DNA of 6,492 nt from Roseburia sp. (lineage in GTDB: Bacteria > Bacillota > Clostridia > Lachnospirales > Lachnospiraceae). The notes below the pieces were generated by a model. It worked only from the letters and a program-made list of their open reading frames with translations, was not told the DNA's origin and did no database searches. The first letter of the stretch is position 1; each line of letters starts with the position of its first letter. Both the position numbers and the translations under genes were made by a program. Shown here piece by piece: positions 6,147 to 6,492 of this stretch. Location of the stretch: contig JAGASC010000016.1 of assembly GCA_017621905.1 (NCBI GenBank), positions 1-6,492 on the forward strand. Reading direction: 5' to 3'.

Positions 6147-6150
6147 GAGG
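6145..6150 (+). promoter_or_regulatory. Ribosome binding site overlapping the JAB stop codon
   Basis: AGGAGG shares its first two bases with the TAG stop (6144-6146) of the JAB gene and lies nine nt before ATG 6160. It fixes the start of the small downstream gene at 6160, rather than at the upstream TTG 6127, and implies translational coupling of the pair. Confidence 0.85.
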
Positions 6151-6159
6151 TATAGGGAT

Positions 6160-6315
6160 ATGAGAAATGCTGCGTTAAATGATATGAACTATAATTTTGA
6201 GCCTTTAAAATTGTTTCGGTCAAAACCGGATTATAAGGTAGATGAGCAGGAGTTAAAGAAAAGTATTGAGAAAAATAGGGAATTAATTGCTCGTATCAAA
6301 AAGAAAAATAATTAG
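6160..6315 (+). CDS. Small lysine-rich helical protein paired with the JAB protein
   Basis: 51 residues, beginning MRNAALNDMNYNFEPLKLF. I do not recognise the family. The first 25 residues look unstructured or extended, with aromatic residues (Y11, F13, F19, Y25). Residues 28-50 (DEQELKKSIEKNRELIARIKKKN) form a charged amphipathic helix with Leu/Ile at heptad-like spacing, ending in a basic patch, and could make a short coiled coil. A perfect AGGAGG and its overlap with the JAB stop codon argue that it is real and co-translated. It could be a partner, substrate or regulator of the JAB protein, but nothing in the sequence decides this. Its AT-rich composition matches the JAB gene. No terminator is seen after it; 6316-6393 holds nothing else I can support. 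Confidence 0.7.
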   Translation: MRNAALNDMNYNFEPLKLFRSKPDYKVDEQELKKSIEKNRELIARIKKKNN

Positions 6316-6393
6316 AGTAGAATAATTAGATATTGATAAGGATGACCGGAGTGAGTGAAATGTGTCGTATTTTTATGGGGCCATGATAAAGCA

Positions 6394-6492
6394 GGAAACA
6401 TTTCTCTGTTATCTGCATAAAATGTACGGAAAGTATCTATGAGGTTTTTCATGCCGAATATCAGATATACACAGAACGAGAATGTAGATGAA
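6394..6492 (+). repeat. Direct repeat, right copy (runs off the window)
   Basis: Second copy of 5244-5342, identical from 6414 to the last base. The block of substitutions is confined to 6405-6413. The flank left of 6394 is unlike the flank left of 5244, so the repeat boundary is sharp on that side. The same promoter-like boxes occur here: AAACATTT at 6396-6403 and CATAAAAT at 6416-6423. Confidence 0.95.
6451..6492 (+). CDS. 5' end of a SleC-like/peptidoglycan-binding spore protein gene (partial)
   Basis: The first 14 codons (MPNIRYTQNENVDE) are identical to the fragment at 5301 and stay open to the window edge. ATGAGG (6439-6444) serves as ribosome binding site; ATG 6439 in the same frame is an alternative start. 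This is presumably the functional copy, regenerated downstream of the inserted cassette. Homologues of this N-terminus that I recall are spore cortex-lytic or peptidoglycan-binding proteins, but only 14 codons are visible here and the family call leans on the longer left fragment. Confidence 0.55.
   Translation, partial: MPNIRYTQNENVDE

Noticed and set aside
6127..6159. TTG start at 6127 for the small downstream gene
   Set aside because: ATG 6160 has a perfect AGGAGG at nine nt; the TTG lies inside the JAB gene and has no ribosome binding site.
6342..6386. 14-residue open frame (MTGVSEMCRIFMGP) after the small gene
   Set aside because: Too short, with only a weak AAGG nearby and no recognised similarity; noted in case homologues of the cassette carry it.

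Overview
The window looks like chromosome from a spore-forming Firmicute of the Lachnospiraceae/Clostridia type. The support is low-to-mid GC with strong AGGAGG-like ribosome binding sites, an MglA/MglC sugar importer, a glmS gene behind a glmS ribozyme, and a gene start resembling SleC-type spore peptidoglycan proteins. The lineage is inferred from gene content and style; no marker gene is present.

Left part (1-2732): the distal part of a galactose/methyl-galactoside ABC importer operon. mglA encodes the twin-domain ATPase and mglC the permease. A substrate-binding protein gene (mglB) would be expected just left of the window. A 12-bp perfect hairpin lies before mglA. A 124-nt gap holding three hairpins in a row separates mglA from mglC.

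Middle (2733-5240): glmS, glucosamine-6-phosphate synthase, with a 560-nt upstream region. That region contains a good sigma-A-like promoter, a long leader, a recognisable glmS self-cleaving riboswitch and a hairpin before the ribosome binding site. A weak intrinsic terminator follows the gene. An imperfect inverted repeat (a 26-nt core with one mismatch, extendable to about 46 nt) brackets ribozyme plus glmS. One arm is in the 5' leader and the other in the 3' UTR. None of the recognised genes explains it.

Right part (5244-6492): a direct repeat of at least 99 bp, of which the last 79 bp are identical, brackets an AT-rich two-gene cassette. The left copy carries a promoter-like region and about 53 codons of a carboxypeptidase-regulatory-like/SleC-like N-terminus, which then runs into unrelated sequence and stops. 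The right copy starts the same gene and continues past the window edge. The cassette has its own promoter (TTGAGA-N17-TATAAT), a small stand-alone JAB/JAMM metalloprotease-like protein and a 51-residue lysine-rich helical protein whose Shine-Dalgarno sequence overlaps the stop codon of the JAB gene. The layout is what an insertion that duplicates the 5' end of its target gene, or a single-crossover integration, would leave. This cassette and the glmS-flanking inverted repeat are the two items most worth follow-up.
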